Assembly: GCA_018806985.1 (NCBI GenBank)
Contig: JADANN010000433.1
Coordinates: 1,984,001 to 2,048,000, forward strand
Origin: Angiostrongylus vasorum
Taxonomy: Eukaryota; Nematoda; Chromadorea; Rhabditida; Metastrongylidae
Length of the DNA: 64,000 nucleotides
Direction of reading: 5' to 3'
Part shown: positions 25,316 to 42,535 of the stretch, in pieces
Numbering within the stretch: position 1 is the first letter of the stretch
Layout: every line of letters begins with the position of its first letter
Made by a program: the position numbers and the translations under genes
Notes under the pieces: generated by a model
Told to the model about the DNA's origin: nothing
Database searches by the model: none
The model's input: only the letters and a program-made list of their open reading frames with translations

Positions 25316-25327
25316 TTTTTCCCTAAA
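25316..25327 (-). promoter_or_regulatory. Candidate spliced-leader acceptor
   Basis: Minus-strand CACTTTAG/GGAAAAA precedes the ATG at 25315. The short distance and TTTAG consensus suggest a trans-splice site; this is inference. Confidence 0.35.
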
Positions 25328-25604
25328 GTGTTTATTAAGTGGATAAATGATCGAAAAAAGTGAATTTTAGGTTTGCACATGATAGTGTTGTTTATGAACT
25401 TATCAAATCTAACTAGGTAAATATCCACCTAGCCATTGAGCTAGTATCCAATTACTTACCAAGCTATTGGTAGCCGAAAGACTACCAACCACCTCTTGTG
25501 CTCTTCTTTCTTGAATGAGTGCAACTTCTATTTCGAACCTCTCTCAGCCATGTAAGCATTGCCTGGACAAAGTATTGATAATAAAAGATATGACGAAAAG
25601 ATGA

Positions 25605-25735
25605 TTTAGCGGAAGTTAAAGGATAAAGGATAAAGCGTTCGAAGCCGATCAATCCTTGAGAGATGCACCGAACATTCGATCGTTCCAAACATTGTGAAAG
25701 TGATCGTGTGAACTGTTTACTCATCCTGACCTAAG
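25605..25735 (-). repeat. SINE-1 tail fragment
   Basis: GGATAAAGGATAAAGCGTTC followed by GATCAATCCTTGAGAGATGC is the complement of the SINE-1 3' end. The head is missing. Confidence 0.65.
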
Positions 25736-26007
25736 ACCTGCTCGAACTAATCGGTTAACTAGGTTCAATGTCTGGCCAAGGGCACGAGAATAAACGATTG
25801 CCGTTCTTATCATTTCTTGTCAAGGAAATGCTCTGTTGTAATCTTCTTCTGCGTATTTAGTGATGAGATTAGTAAATCGGTATGGATCCTCATTGCGACT
25901 GTATATTTTTCTTGAAAATCGCCTTTGCGTTAACCTCTGTATGACTAATCAAAATGTATTCTTCCTTTGATAAGCCTTTACAAGGTTGGTAAATAATGTT
26001 TATTATC

Positions 26008-26043
26008 GGCCAACGTTTCGACATTCTCGTCTGCATCAGAGCC
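26008..26043 (-). ncRNA. Hammerhead-like motif, left arm (family B)
   Basis: Minus strand: GGCT, CTGATGC, stem II with GAC/GTC, GAAAC, GTT, GGCC. The last core A of CUGANGA is C, so cleavage activity is doubtful. Confidence 0.5.
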
Positions 26044-26310
26044 AGTGATCCGAGTCCCTGGTCCACAGTTGCTCGTGTTCTCGAGGTGGCGTCTTCGTCA
26101 CGCATCGAGTCGCGTCTTCCTAAGTGGAGCATTTCTCTCGAAGAGATGAGGAGATGAAAGAGATTTTCTAGATGTAGAGAGATCTGGAAGGAGGGTTCCA
26201 GAGATCTCTATTTCGAGAGGAATGCTCCACTGAGGAAGACCCGGCTCGATGTGCGACGAAGATGCCACCTCGAGAACACGAGCAACTGTAGACCATCGAC
26301 TCGGATCATC

Positions 26311-26346
26311 GGCTCTGATGAAGACGAAACCGTTGAAACGTTAGCC
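26311..26346 (+). ncRNA. Hammerhead-like motif, right arm (family B)
   Basis: Plus strand: GGCT (stem I), CTGATGA, an unpaired A, stem II GACG/CGTT closed by AAAC, GAAAC, GTT, then AGCC pairing with GGCT. Core residues are intact. Stem III would be the two-base palindrome AC/GT, which only makes sense in a dimer. Confidence 0.6.
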
Positions 26347-26454
26347 GATAACAAATATTGTTTATCAACCTCGCCTAAGCTTATCAAAAAAAAACATGTT
26401 GTATATCTTTTTGTTAGAAAAGAGTTAAAATAGTCTAACGAAACCGTGATTTCG

Positions 26455-26675
26455 ATTGCAGCTTTCAGCCTAACTTGATTTGATGCCGATTTGTGCTATT
26501 CAGATCATTCCCGGGTGACTGCTGATAGCACCGTTAGTGTAAGAACTGGCCGAGAGGAAGGGAAAGGAAGGGCATCGGTGGTGCAGTGCATAACTCGTGA
26601 GGAAAGGGTAATCGCAGGTACGAAGGCGATCTGGTGTTCCAAGTTTTGGAAATACCTCAGCATCGTTTTCTTGTT
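26455..26675 (+). repeat. SINE-3 copy
   Basis: Contains GATCATTCCCGGGTGACTGC, GAACTGGCCGAGAGGAAGG, GCATCGGTGGTGCAGTG and CCTCAGCATCGTT, the SINE-3 order. Confidence 0.65.
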
Positions 26676-26745
26676 CAGCAATCACGAGGTTGTTATACAG
26701 CATACATTTAGTTCCATAGAAAAACACACAATACAATACAACAGT

Positions 26746-26781
26746 AGCTGACGTTTCGCCAGTATCGCCTTCTTCAGAGCC
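26746..26781 (-). ncRNA. Hammerhead-like motif, left arm (family A)
   Basis: Minus strand: GGCT, CTGAAGA, a 13-nt stem II region, GAAAC, GTC, AGCT. The core matches CUGANGA/GAAA/UH. Stem II (GGC opposite GGC) is weakened compared with the copy at 42176-42211. Confidence 0.55.
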
Positions 26782-27271
26782 TGGAAGGGTATACTGATAT
26801 ACAATTTACTAGGCCAAACGCTTCGGTAACACTTACAGAAAGACGAAAAAACTCTGTGGCAATTAGGGATACATACACACACGCATAGGATACAAAAGCA
26901 CAGCGGAGACGATTTTGAAGTTAAAGTCAATATCCTCGCACAGGAGACTAAAACACCAACGCGCAAACTTCTTGAGGCTTTTTGGATAAATGCCAAAAAA
27001 CCCTACAATGAATAGCAGGGATGAATGCCCAGAAGTCATACGCGACCTGACCCCGTATGTTCGCATCAATTTCTGATGTGGTATGGTGCAGTCATCAACC
27101 TTATGCGACTGTAATCAGCTGTTCTAATCTTCCTCATAGGAAGTCACGTAAAAAAGCGGTGAGTTTTTCCAGAAGCTGTTAATCATGTAATTTCCATAGA
27201 GTTTTTCGTCTTTTTTGTAAGTGTTATTGAAGCGTTTGGCCTAGTAAATTGTATATCAGTATACCCTTCCG

Positions 27272-27307
27272 GGCTCTGAAGAAGGCGATACTGGCGAAAC
27301 GTCAGCT
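27272..27307 (+). ncRNA. Hammerhead-like motif, right arm (family A)
   Basis: Plus strand copy of the same motif: GGCT, CTGAAGA, stem II region, GAAAC, GTC, AGCT. Spacing is identical to all other copies in the window (36 nt in total). Confidence 0.55.
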
Positions 27308-27441
27308 ACTGTTGTATTGTATTGTGTTTTTCTATGGAAGTAAATGTATGCTGTTTAATAACCTCGCGATTGCTGAACAAGAAAACGACGCATTGAAAAA
27401 ACCGTTCGCTTATTCTCAATGTACCTCCTTATCCCTTATCA

Positions 27442-27715
27442 GAGCGCGTGTGGCGCAGTGGTCGGAGGCGCCCTGCGACACACACGGAACCGATACCTGC
27501 GCCCATGGCTCACCAAGGCTTCAATCATTCCGGGCTCAGTAAATTGGTACCAGAGTTGTCTGGGAGGATAGCAGCACTAGCTCGCTACATCGGTAGGCCA
27601 CCGCGAGTCATTTTAAAGGCCAGATGTGCATTCAATCACCTCCAACGATATTTAATGAAGTCGAATGCATGGCGCATCCCCAGGGATGGATTGATGCCGA
27701 CAGATCTTTTTAGCT
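27442..27715 (+). repeat. SINE-1, full-length copy
   Basis: Starts GCGCGTGTGGCGCAGTGG (A-box-like), then ACCAAGGCTTCAATCATTCC, GATAGCAGCACTAGCTCGC, TAATGAAGTCGAATGCATGG. One of the best-preserved copies. Confidence 0.85.
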
Positions 27716-28342
27716 TTATCATAGTATGGGCTAATCATTGAGCTACTATGTTTGTGAATGTTGCATTCGCTGACACCTGATTTCTGACACGAAACTCATG
27801 CATTGGGGGTCAATTCATGTAATCCGAAATGCTATTGAAAGCAAACACTCTAGTTGACTCTTTGTCAGCATGTCTACAGTGTTACTCTATTTTCACAAAC
27901 ACATTCACTAACGACATCATGGTTAGAACAGTGTTCCTCTCTGCGGAGAATGAATCATCTTAGGACTCGTGGGTGCAAAGAACTCATCCCAACAGCTATT
28001 TTCGTAAATTATAATTCGTTGAATAGCTTCTCTCAGATCACATCCTGTTCACTATTCGTGTTATGATATTGATTTAATGAAAAAAGTGTGAGGGATATGA
28101 GGACTTAGTGACAAATGATACAGTCGGGAACAAAATTCATTAAAATCCGTGTCTCTGCTCCGGAACATGTTAGGATGCGGTACCTATAATTTTTTCGTAT
28201 TTTTAAGGTTAAAGTACAACAGAATGCTCAGAATATGTCCAGTGAGAAACACACGATGTTAGAAAATTTATCGATATGCCAGGGTTGTACTACAATGTAG
28301 ATGATGGTATTCAGTTAGCTGTCGAATATTTAAGATGTAGGA
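27716..28342. other. Intergenic, no gene recognised
   Basis: Downstream flank of the hexokinase gene. One short frame (27854-28066, plus) has no resemblance to a family. No clear AATAAA close to the hexokinase stop was seen. Confidence 0.4.
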
Positions 28343-35515
<7,173 letters not shown>

Positions 35516-36594
35516 CTGTAAAATAGGCGAAACTTAATAGAAGACAAAAAAATAACACAGTTACTTTGAACTGCAATGGAAGCATAGTAGTACACTGGTT
35601 GCGTAGCGCAGTACTGAACCAGGGCAGTTCATTTCTCATAGGGCCACCATCGTTCGACACTGGTACGACTTCTCAGCGATATGATTTTCCATTACCGCTG
35701 CTGTAGTGGAAGTTCATCTTTTACTGCCTACACTTCCGTGCATGAGATCTAAACTCCTTCACGCGTAGTGGAAAATGTGGGTTTTGTTATTCGTCTGAGG
35801 ATATTGCTCGTTTGTTGTGACACAAAAACTTTATCATCAAGAGCACTGTGTTGTGATTACAGAACTTCTGTGATGTCCTATATGATTAGATATGAACTGT
35901 TATTAATATTAGTAATAGCACTGAAAGTGGAATTAGTGCAAGCGCTGTGTCGTGTCTGAGCTTCTGCATGTTCAGGTACGAAAAAACAGTGGGCTGTAAA
36001 TCCTTCAAGTTGTATCTTCCAAGCTGAGAACTCCAACTTCATCCCGAAACTCACCTAACAGTAAAATACAGCCAGCATTTGCCGAAAATTGAAAAGAAAC
36101 CTATGTTACGAGGTGGTGAACTTTCTGACGATTCTTGTGAGTGGACTACGACTTGTGACGACGGAAAAGGGACACCCTGGCAAGAACTTCCGAGCAGCCC
36201 AGAGAACAGATCTTCCCAATCCACCGACATATTGGTTAAATCGAAAGTATGGTGGGCTCCTTCTGGTTCTTAGCAAAGGTAGCCGATCCAGTTACTATTT
36301 ATAAAATATTTTGAATAACTAGTGAGCAACTCATTCGAAGGAGTGCTGGCATACTCATAGATATACATAGTAAATGTACTGTTCTCTTTGACATCTACCT
36401 TCCATACACGCTCGTATTCATGCATACATGCATGTTTTGTGTCTGTCAAACAAGCATCTACTTCGGATCTGACTTTAACTTTAACCAATACATCCAACTC
36501 AGAGTTTGATGAACTGCTTTTTTGATGACAATTTTAACTTATTAACTTATTTACTGCTCACATCTTTTAATGACAATGACTGAAAAATAGGCAA
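35516..36594. other. Upstream flank of hexokinase, no gene recognised
   Basis: May contain the promoter and a 5' exon of the hexokinase gene. Frames at 35768-35959, 36079-36273 and 36270-36497 have no recognisable domain. Confidence 0.4.
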
Positions 36595-37075
36595 AACGAA
36601 GGACCCGCATGGTGTGGTGGTGAAAGCGTTAGCCCCCAGAAAGGGTAATAGCGCTTTCGTCACCCACCGCAGACACCTGCGGTCCACAGTTTTGCAAATA
36701 TCTCAGCATCATTGAAGTTGTATTTCGCAATATATCCTGCCATTAAAAAATATACCGCAATACATACCCTGCCGTTAAAAAAAAGAGTAGGCAGTAAATA
36801 ATAAGTTAAAATTGTGATTGTAACTACAGTCTCAGCTTAACTATGTTCGTGGCCCATTTGGGCTCCCTAGATCAATCCCATTGACGGGTGATTGCTGATG
36901 GCACTGATTGATAGAACTTGCTGAGAGGCAGGCGAAGGAGGACGCGCATGGTGAGGTAATGTGAACGCGTTAGCCCCTGGAAAGTGTAATAGCGCGTTCG
37001 TTCCCTACCGCAGACACCTGCAGTCCGGAGTTTTGCAAATATCTCAGCGTCATTGAAGTTATACTTTTATGCTTC
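36595..37075 (+). repeat. SINE-3, one and a half copies head to tail
   Basis: GACCCGCATGGTGTGGTGGT at 36602 and the related GACGCGCATGGTGAGGTAAT near 36941 each start a head. Between them lie GAGTAGGCAGTAAATAATAA and CCCATTGACGGGTGATTGCT. The second copy ends after CAAATATCTCAGCGTCATT. Confidence 0.8.
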
Positions 37076-37699
37076 TTCAATAGAATACAACAAGAGCAAT
37101 GAGTCATATTGTCAATAGAGAGGACGTGATCTTCTGCACGGTTGTGAGACTGACGGTACGACGTATTCCATCAGGTTTTAATAAACCACGGCAATGTGGC
37201 CTACATGGAATTGAACCATTACAAATATCTACTGTTGATAGATTACTACCGCGATAAATTCCTACATCTAGTGCTCCTCGTTTCTGTTGGTCACTTTTTA
37301 TTCAAAAGTCTGATTATAGTGAATCTATCCCTAGTCTGTCGTATTTTAGAGAAGTCTGCTCTAAATCTCCTCCTTGAGCTACGACATGTTGCACAAGAGA
37401 AGCGATGAAAGCGATGGTATCCAAAAGCATAAACATATCAATAATGTACAGTAATTGTCGTTAATCGGTCAGGGAACACATGGAGTCAGCATCCAACGCT
37501 ATCACTTCCTAAGGTAGCAAAATAACTTTAAATTTAGGAACGGTTAATTCCGCACTCGTTACGTTATCTCGTCTGGAGAGACGACGGGAACATCATCACT
37601 CAAACGCAACGGTTTTCAAAGACAATCTTCAGCAGTGTTTTAACTTTCATTTTCTGCCTACTCTTATTGGATAGTAAATGGAATAAGAATAGATTTTTT
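37076..37699. other. No gene recognised
   Basis: A 70-codon frame at 37196-37408 is Leu-rich without a family signature. Confidence 0.4.
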
Positions 37700-37714
37700 T
37701 AAGGCCTTGCCTTG

Positions 37715-38300
37715 CCTTGAAAGTTGTACTAGGCAGTAAATAAAAGGGGTAAATATTGTGGTTTCGACTGTAGCCTCAGCTTAACAGGGTTCAATGCCGA
37801 TGTGGGCGCCTCAGATCAATCCCATTGACGGGTGATTGCTGATGGCATGGCACTGGTAGATAGAAAACTAGCTAAGGGAAACGCAGAAGAACGGCCTCAG
37901 TGGCATAATGTGTAATGCGCGAGCTCTTGAGAAGGAAATGGTGGTTCAATGTGGCCCGGCGTGAAAGTTTTCCGAAAATCTCAGCATCGTTGTGGTTGAT
38001 TTCGCACAATACCTAGCCGTGAAAATTGTAGTAGGCAGTAGATAAAAAAGTAAACATTGTGATTCCGACTGCAGCCTCAGCTTAAGTGGTTCAGCGCCGG
38101 GTGTGGGCTACCCAAATCAATCCCATTGACGGGTGATTGCTGATGGCATGGCACTGGTAAACGGAAAACTAGCTGAGGTAAACGCAGAGCGGGTCTCTGC
38201 GGCGGAATGTGTAAAGCGCGGGCCTCCGGAAAAGGAAATCGTGGTTCGATCTGGCCTGAGGTCCAAGTTTTGCGAACATCTCAGCATCGTTATTGTAGAC
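37715..38300 (+). repeat. SINE-3, two tandem units
   Basis: Two units of about 300 bp, each with AGGCAGTA.ATAAAA, GACTG.AGCCTCAGCTTAA, CAATCCCATTGACGGGTGAT and ATCTCAGCATCGTT, joined without intervening sequence. Confidence 0.8.
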
Positions 38301-38685
38301 TTTTTTATTCTATACGATCCGGCTTTCATATCTACTGCACGGATCCCAGCACTTCTCACATTCGATTCGTTTGCTCGCATCCATAATTCACGAGTATATT
38401 TCAACTTTTTACGTATGGCTTTGGTCGTCGATTGAGGATTTTCATTTCATTATGAATGTGGGAGAATGCTGGTCTAATCGGTTCTCCCTGGAGCTTTGAG
38501 ATAACAGGTATAAAGCGTTCTCACTTGGATTGCAGAGAGTGATTTTTCTCAGAGAAGTCGGTATCAGATTCCCAATCCCGGAGGGATTAGAGGCTTGGTG
38601 AGCCCCGAGCGAGATCGAGCTTGCACCGTGGTCTTGATGGATGGTCGACATCACCACCACTGTGCTATCCGCTCCCCCTAGTAAC
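38300..38685 (-). repeat. SINE-2 copy directly abutting the SINE-3 array
   Basis: Complement order CACATTCGATTCGTTTGC, GGAGAATGCTGGTCTAATCG, CCCGGAGGGATTAGAGGCTT, and head CACTGTGCTATCCGCTCCCC. Confidence 0.8.
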
Positions 38686-38744
38686 AGAAATGAGAATGGG
38701 CAAAAACGAATAGTCAGAAAATAAAAGTTGAACGATTATGATTT

Positions 38745-38985
38745 CTTCTGCAGATGCAGCCTAGCTTGGTTCACTGCCGATCTGTACTGTCCAGATCATT
38801 CCGTTTGACGGGTGATTGCTGATAGCACTGATAGAGTAAAAACATGGCTGAAAGGCTTAGCAAGGGCCTCGGTCGGTATGGTGGATTTGAGTCCTGGTAA
38901 GGGTAATTGCCGATTCGAGGCTCACTTGAGGTTCTGAGTTTTGCTCATTGCTGAGCATCGCTTTGGTTGTTTTCACAAACATTGG
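38745..38985 (+). repeat. SINE-3 copy
   Basis: Begins TTCTGCAGATGCAGCCTAGC, continues CATTCCGTTTGACGGGTGAT and CTGAGCATCGCTTTGG. Confidence 0.7.
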
Positions 38986-39612
38986 CTTTTTAAAGGTAAC
39001 CGTGTAGTTTGCCTCTTTCCCTCCACCTACTTTTTCATAATATCGTTGTGTACAACGCTGCTTTCTTCATAAATCCTCCAGCCAAATAATTTCATAAAAA
39101 ACAGACAAATACATTCATACAATAGTCTGTTCAAACATTCTTACGTACTAGCGCTGAAGATATGGGATTCAGACGCGAAGCACCAGAAAAGTTGTGTAAA
39201 ACATGCCTATCGACTGGCCAAATTTCAAGGTGTTTGCGTTAAACAGGTGACATGCACCATTCTATAATGTCAGTTTTGCCACCGTTACACCAATGCCAGG
39301 GCTAACTATGGTCCTTTCATTAGAACTTTATAATTAACAACTCACCGATCGAAGTTGAGGAACCAACCGACATGCGCGTGAACGTCAGTAATACGTATGA
39401 GGAACACTATAACTATCAATCACTGCAAAATTGTTTTTTTATTTTGATTTCGCTTATCCGCCTTATACAAATGAAAAGTTGTAGATATGTGTGAAAGCAA
39501 CACCTTGAAAATTAATGAAACCTACTTTACGGTATAGTTCAAATAGCAACCGTTTCTGAACGTTGTGACACATCAGAAACGCCCACATTGTTTCACATCT
39601 ACAAACCATTCA
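38986..39612. other. No gene recognised
   Basis: No frame or repeat family identified in this stretch. Confidence 0.35.
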
Positions 39613-39894
39613 AAGTAAAGGATAAAGCTCTCGGCGTTGATTAATCCATGAGGGATGTGCCATGCATTCGACTTCATTAAGCATCGTTTGGAGGTGATTG
39701 AATGCATATCTGGCCTTTACAATGACTTGCGGTGGCCTAACGATGTATCGAGCCAGTGCTGCTATCCTCCCAGACTAGTCTGGTACCAATTTGCCGACCC
39801 CGGAGGGATGGAAGGCTTGGTGGGCCATGGGCGCGAGGATCGCCTCTACGTGTGTGTTGCAGGGCGCCCCTCCGACCACTGCTCCACACGCACC
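39613..39894 (-). repeat. SINE-1, full-length copy
   Basis: From the tail complement AAAGGATAAAGCTCTCGGCG through GACCCCGGAGGGATGGAAGG to the head CACTGCTCCACACGCACC. Very close to the copies at 29490 and 44408. Confidence 0.85.
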
Positions 39895-40880
39895 GTTTTT
39901 AGACTATTTCACATCTACAAACGATTTAATGTAAGGAAAAGAAATGCACGTGGAGGATTTTCATCATCTTTTTCCCTCATCGTTTCATTCCGTCTGTATA
40001 AATTTGTTCCCTATTTTACTATGAAGGAGAGAACTCACCGCTTGAAAAGTAAGTGTATATCTTGACAACTTTAGCTCTGTACACACAACTTTCTATGTTA
40101 CATTTCGAGGTTTTTTATCTCGCATCAATAAACACAGTAATTTTTCAAATGGAACGTCTTATTCAATTGAAGATGTGTCGCATAACACTTATTCGAAGAC
40201 TACAATTTACTCATGAAAGAGCTGGAACGTATTTCACAGTGCATTTTTCAGATCTTTAGACATTGTCATAAATTTTTGATGTTAGGAATCTGTTCCACCA
40301 TGATTAGTTAAAAGGCCATTCCACCTAAATTTGCTTACAGTCTTACAGTGACTGAGGGCGTTTCTGGAAAACAAATTCCAATGACCATCAGGGATTTATT
40401 CTTTCAACATGATCATCGAAGCTGATAGTGAGCTTGACATCTCTAAATCTCAGCTAGAAGTGGAATTATGCCATGATATAACCGCCTACTTGTCGCTGCA
40501 TTCACGCCAAGAACAGTGCAAAAGCAAAGATGAAAACCATAATTGTGCGCTTTTTTGGCGTCCCTTTGGCCAGTGGACCACACTAAGTGCCACTGCTGCT
40601 TAACGCCGGATAAGCGGAATATTGCTGGCGCACGCATTGCTATGTTAGTCGAAAAGAAGAGCAGAATTCCATAAGTATTTCTAATCAACTCTGGCTTGTA
40701 AACGACAATAGAGACGACTATTTCACTGCTTTCAACAGCATTTCTCTTTAATTCCTAACGAAAGTTTACTGAAATTGTAGAAAAGTGCACTCAGAATTCC
40801 TTTTAACTAGCAAACTGTCATAGCCTTCATCACCTAAATTTATTGTCGTAATATGTGGCCTCCCAACGGTTTACCTCTTC
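39895..40880. other. No gene recognised
   Basis: Short frames only (40053-40259 plus, 40409-40603 plus, 40443-40688 minus); none resembles a known family. Confidence 0.4.
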
Positions 40881-40883
40881 ATC

Positions 40884-41253
40884 GTGGATAGGGAATTGTT
40901 TCTGGGTGTCGCGCTGGGATGTACAGCGGGGGAATTCATCCCCCTGGCAGGGTCTCCCAAGATGAGAAGAAGTGCAGCGTTTCCATCAGGAAGCCCAGCT
41001 AAGAGTAAAACAATACCAGGATTCACCACCGTCCTGGTATCAAATCAGTCGTATGGTGGCAAATCTCCCTCTGATCCACAAGGGCGGCAACAGCCCGTGG
41101 TGGTGACGACCTGGCGCAGACTTTGGCATGGCTGACTTCGGGACTCCAGGGAAACACTGGCTAAACCAGCAAAACTCCACAAAATGGAGATTGTGCTGTG
41201 GTCCGCACAACCAGTGGAGACGGCGAGTCCAAGTATCCAAGTAAGTGTAGTAT
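40884..41253 (+). mobile_element. R5 repeat, full-length copy
   Basis: Best-preserved sense-strand copy. The frame at 40884-41135 reads IPLAGSPKMRRSAAFPSG, then TVLVSNQSYGGKSPSDPQGR and VVVTTWRRLW. The 3' part GGTCCGCACAACCAGTGGAG to TCCAAGTATCCAAGTAAGTG matches the 3' tail of RTE copy 1 (2848-2937). Confidence 0.8.
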
Positions 41254-41689
41254 TTGGACAGGTTTTGAGCGTCGATTACTTTGCCAAGATGTTTTTGAGG
41301 GACGAGATCAGTAATAAAATCTTTGCACGTTTCATTTTTAATAAGCAACTACCTATAGCCGGCAGATAGAAACGACCTTTGAAAACTAGCACAAACACAT
41401 CATTTTCTTCATAAGCTATCGAATGACCATGACAGAGCATGGTGATGAACATCAAAACTGAAACATCACATCTGAGTATCAATACTGACACAACACAGAA
41501 GCCCCAGCAATTCCCATGAGAGTGTGAGCACGTTGGTTGAAAACTCCACCCATATTGTCCTTAATGGCATCGTCATTATCGGGATGATCTGCATTTAATA
41601 TCATTTAATTGATCAAGTCTGGTCTCTTAGACGAATCTTACGCGCTAAAAAAAAGAGGGCGTTTGTAGATTTCTGTGGTTCGCTTTTGT

Positions 41690-41860
41690 ACCGAGCAAAG
41701 CAAGCCTACCTCATCCTTACGAACTTGAGGAATTAGTACCATACTTGTCTGGAAAGCATCTTCCAATCGAGCAGTTGCTTGCAGTGAAAGGCCGATAATG
41801 CACTTGCCTTCTGTCGCTGAATTCGAGGGTGTATCTACTCAACCACCCCTCAACAACATT
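41690..41860 (-). repeat. Probable SINE fragment
   Basis: AGGAATTAGTACCATACTTG and TCTGGAAAGCATCTTCCAAT resemble the SINE-1 centre, but the rest has diverged. Confidence 0.35.
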
Positions 41861-42099
41861 CACAAAGAAGAGCAAAATCATCATTTAGAAGCCGATAAAG
41901 CACAATTTCCACTCTTTATGATATCCAGTAACTTGAAACAGGTGATTGTGAACTAGATTAGTACTGTCTAACAGATCGTTCCTTAAAAGTCATTTTTTAA
42001 CAGTTCAGGATCAAATTTAGACGGATGGGTAAAACTCTACTGATCCCAAGATCGACTTTCTATTAACCTCGGCATTAAATTATAAATTTGTTGTTCTCT

Positions 42100-42290
42100 T
42101 TTTTATAGCAATCGCGAGGTTGTTATTCAGCACACCTTTACTTCCTTACAAATTTAACACATACAACACAACGGTAGCCGACGTTTCGGCAGTATCGCCT
42201 TCTTTAGAGCCTGGAAGGGTACACTAATATGTAATTTACTTGGTCAAATGCTTCAAAAAATGCAAACAGAAAGATGAAAAATCTGAACAA
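42100..42290 (-). mobile_element. Penelope-like terminal repeat, family A, single arm
   Basis: Matches the left arm at 26680-26855: CGCGAGGTTGTTATTCAGCA, CAGTATCGCCTTCTTTAGAG, CTGGAAGGGTACACTAATAT. No second arm nearby. Confidence 0.75.
42176..42211 (-). ncRNA. Hammerhead-like motif with intact stem II (family A)
   Basis: Minus strand: GGCT, CTAAAGA, A, stem II GGC/GCC, GAAAC, GTC, GGCT. Stem II pairs fully here, but the core G5 is A, which should abolish cleavage. Combined with the other family-A copies, the ancestral motif looks complete. Confidence 0.5.
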
Positions 42291-42319
42291 TAATTACACG
42301 ATCACCGGGTTACCGGATT

Positions 42320-42535
42320 ACCGATCTCTGCTGATCCATTTACCAATTCTCCAACGCACGCCCTGGTCAGCATTCCTTGACCGAAGGGTGCTTTTTCTCG
42401 GCAAGTTTGACACCCATTTGCCGACCCTGGAAGAATCGGGACCTTTAGTTGGCCCGGAGAGGAGTCTAACAAGGACCTTGTGCGAATAATTGAATGGGGA
42501 TTTCTAGACTGTGCCATCCGCGCCCGTTGTGGATA
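42320..42535 (-). repeat. SINE-2 head fragment
   Basis: CTTTTTCTCGGCAAGTTTG, TTGCCGACCCTGGAAGAATC and the head end TGTGCCATCCGCGCCCG are the complement of a SINE-2 head. Confidence 0.6.

Larger units (their letters stand above)
25970..26395. mobile_element. Fold-back Penelope-like remnant, family B
   Basis: Two inverted arms of about 170-200 bp face each other around a short centre (about 26145-26205). The left arm reads GGTCCACAGTTGCTCGTGTT and CTTCCTAAGTGGAGCATT; the right arm has the complement with GAATGCTCCACTGAGGAAGA. Each arm carries a 36-nt hammerhead-like motif. The layout matches terminal repeats of a Penelope-like element left in inverted arrangement without the coding part. Identity is inferred from the hammerheads and from the similar family-A element at 26680-27393. 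Confidence 0.65.
26680..27393 (+). mobile_element. Penelope-like element remnant, family A, with inverted terminal arms
   Basis: Arms at about 26680-26855 (-) and 27195-27393 (+) are inverted copies differing at few positions. Between them, 26911-27076 (+) encodes the end of a protein: DDFEVKVNILAQETKTPTRK, then LLEAFWINAK, and after a one-base shift at the A run 26995-27000, PTMNSRDECPEVIRDLTPY and a stop. This pattern (TRK.LEAFWI.AK.P.MN..DEC) is what I know from the C-terminal GIY-YIG part of Penelope-like retroelements. The reverse transcriptase is absent. Each arm carries a hammerhead-like motif, which is a known property of this class. Confidence 0.7.
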
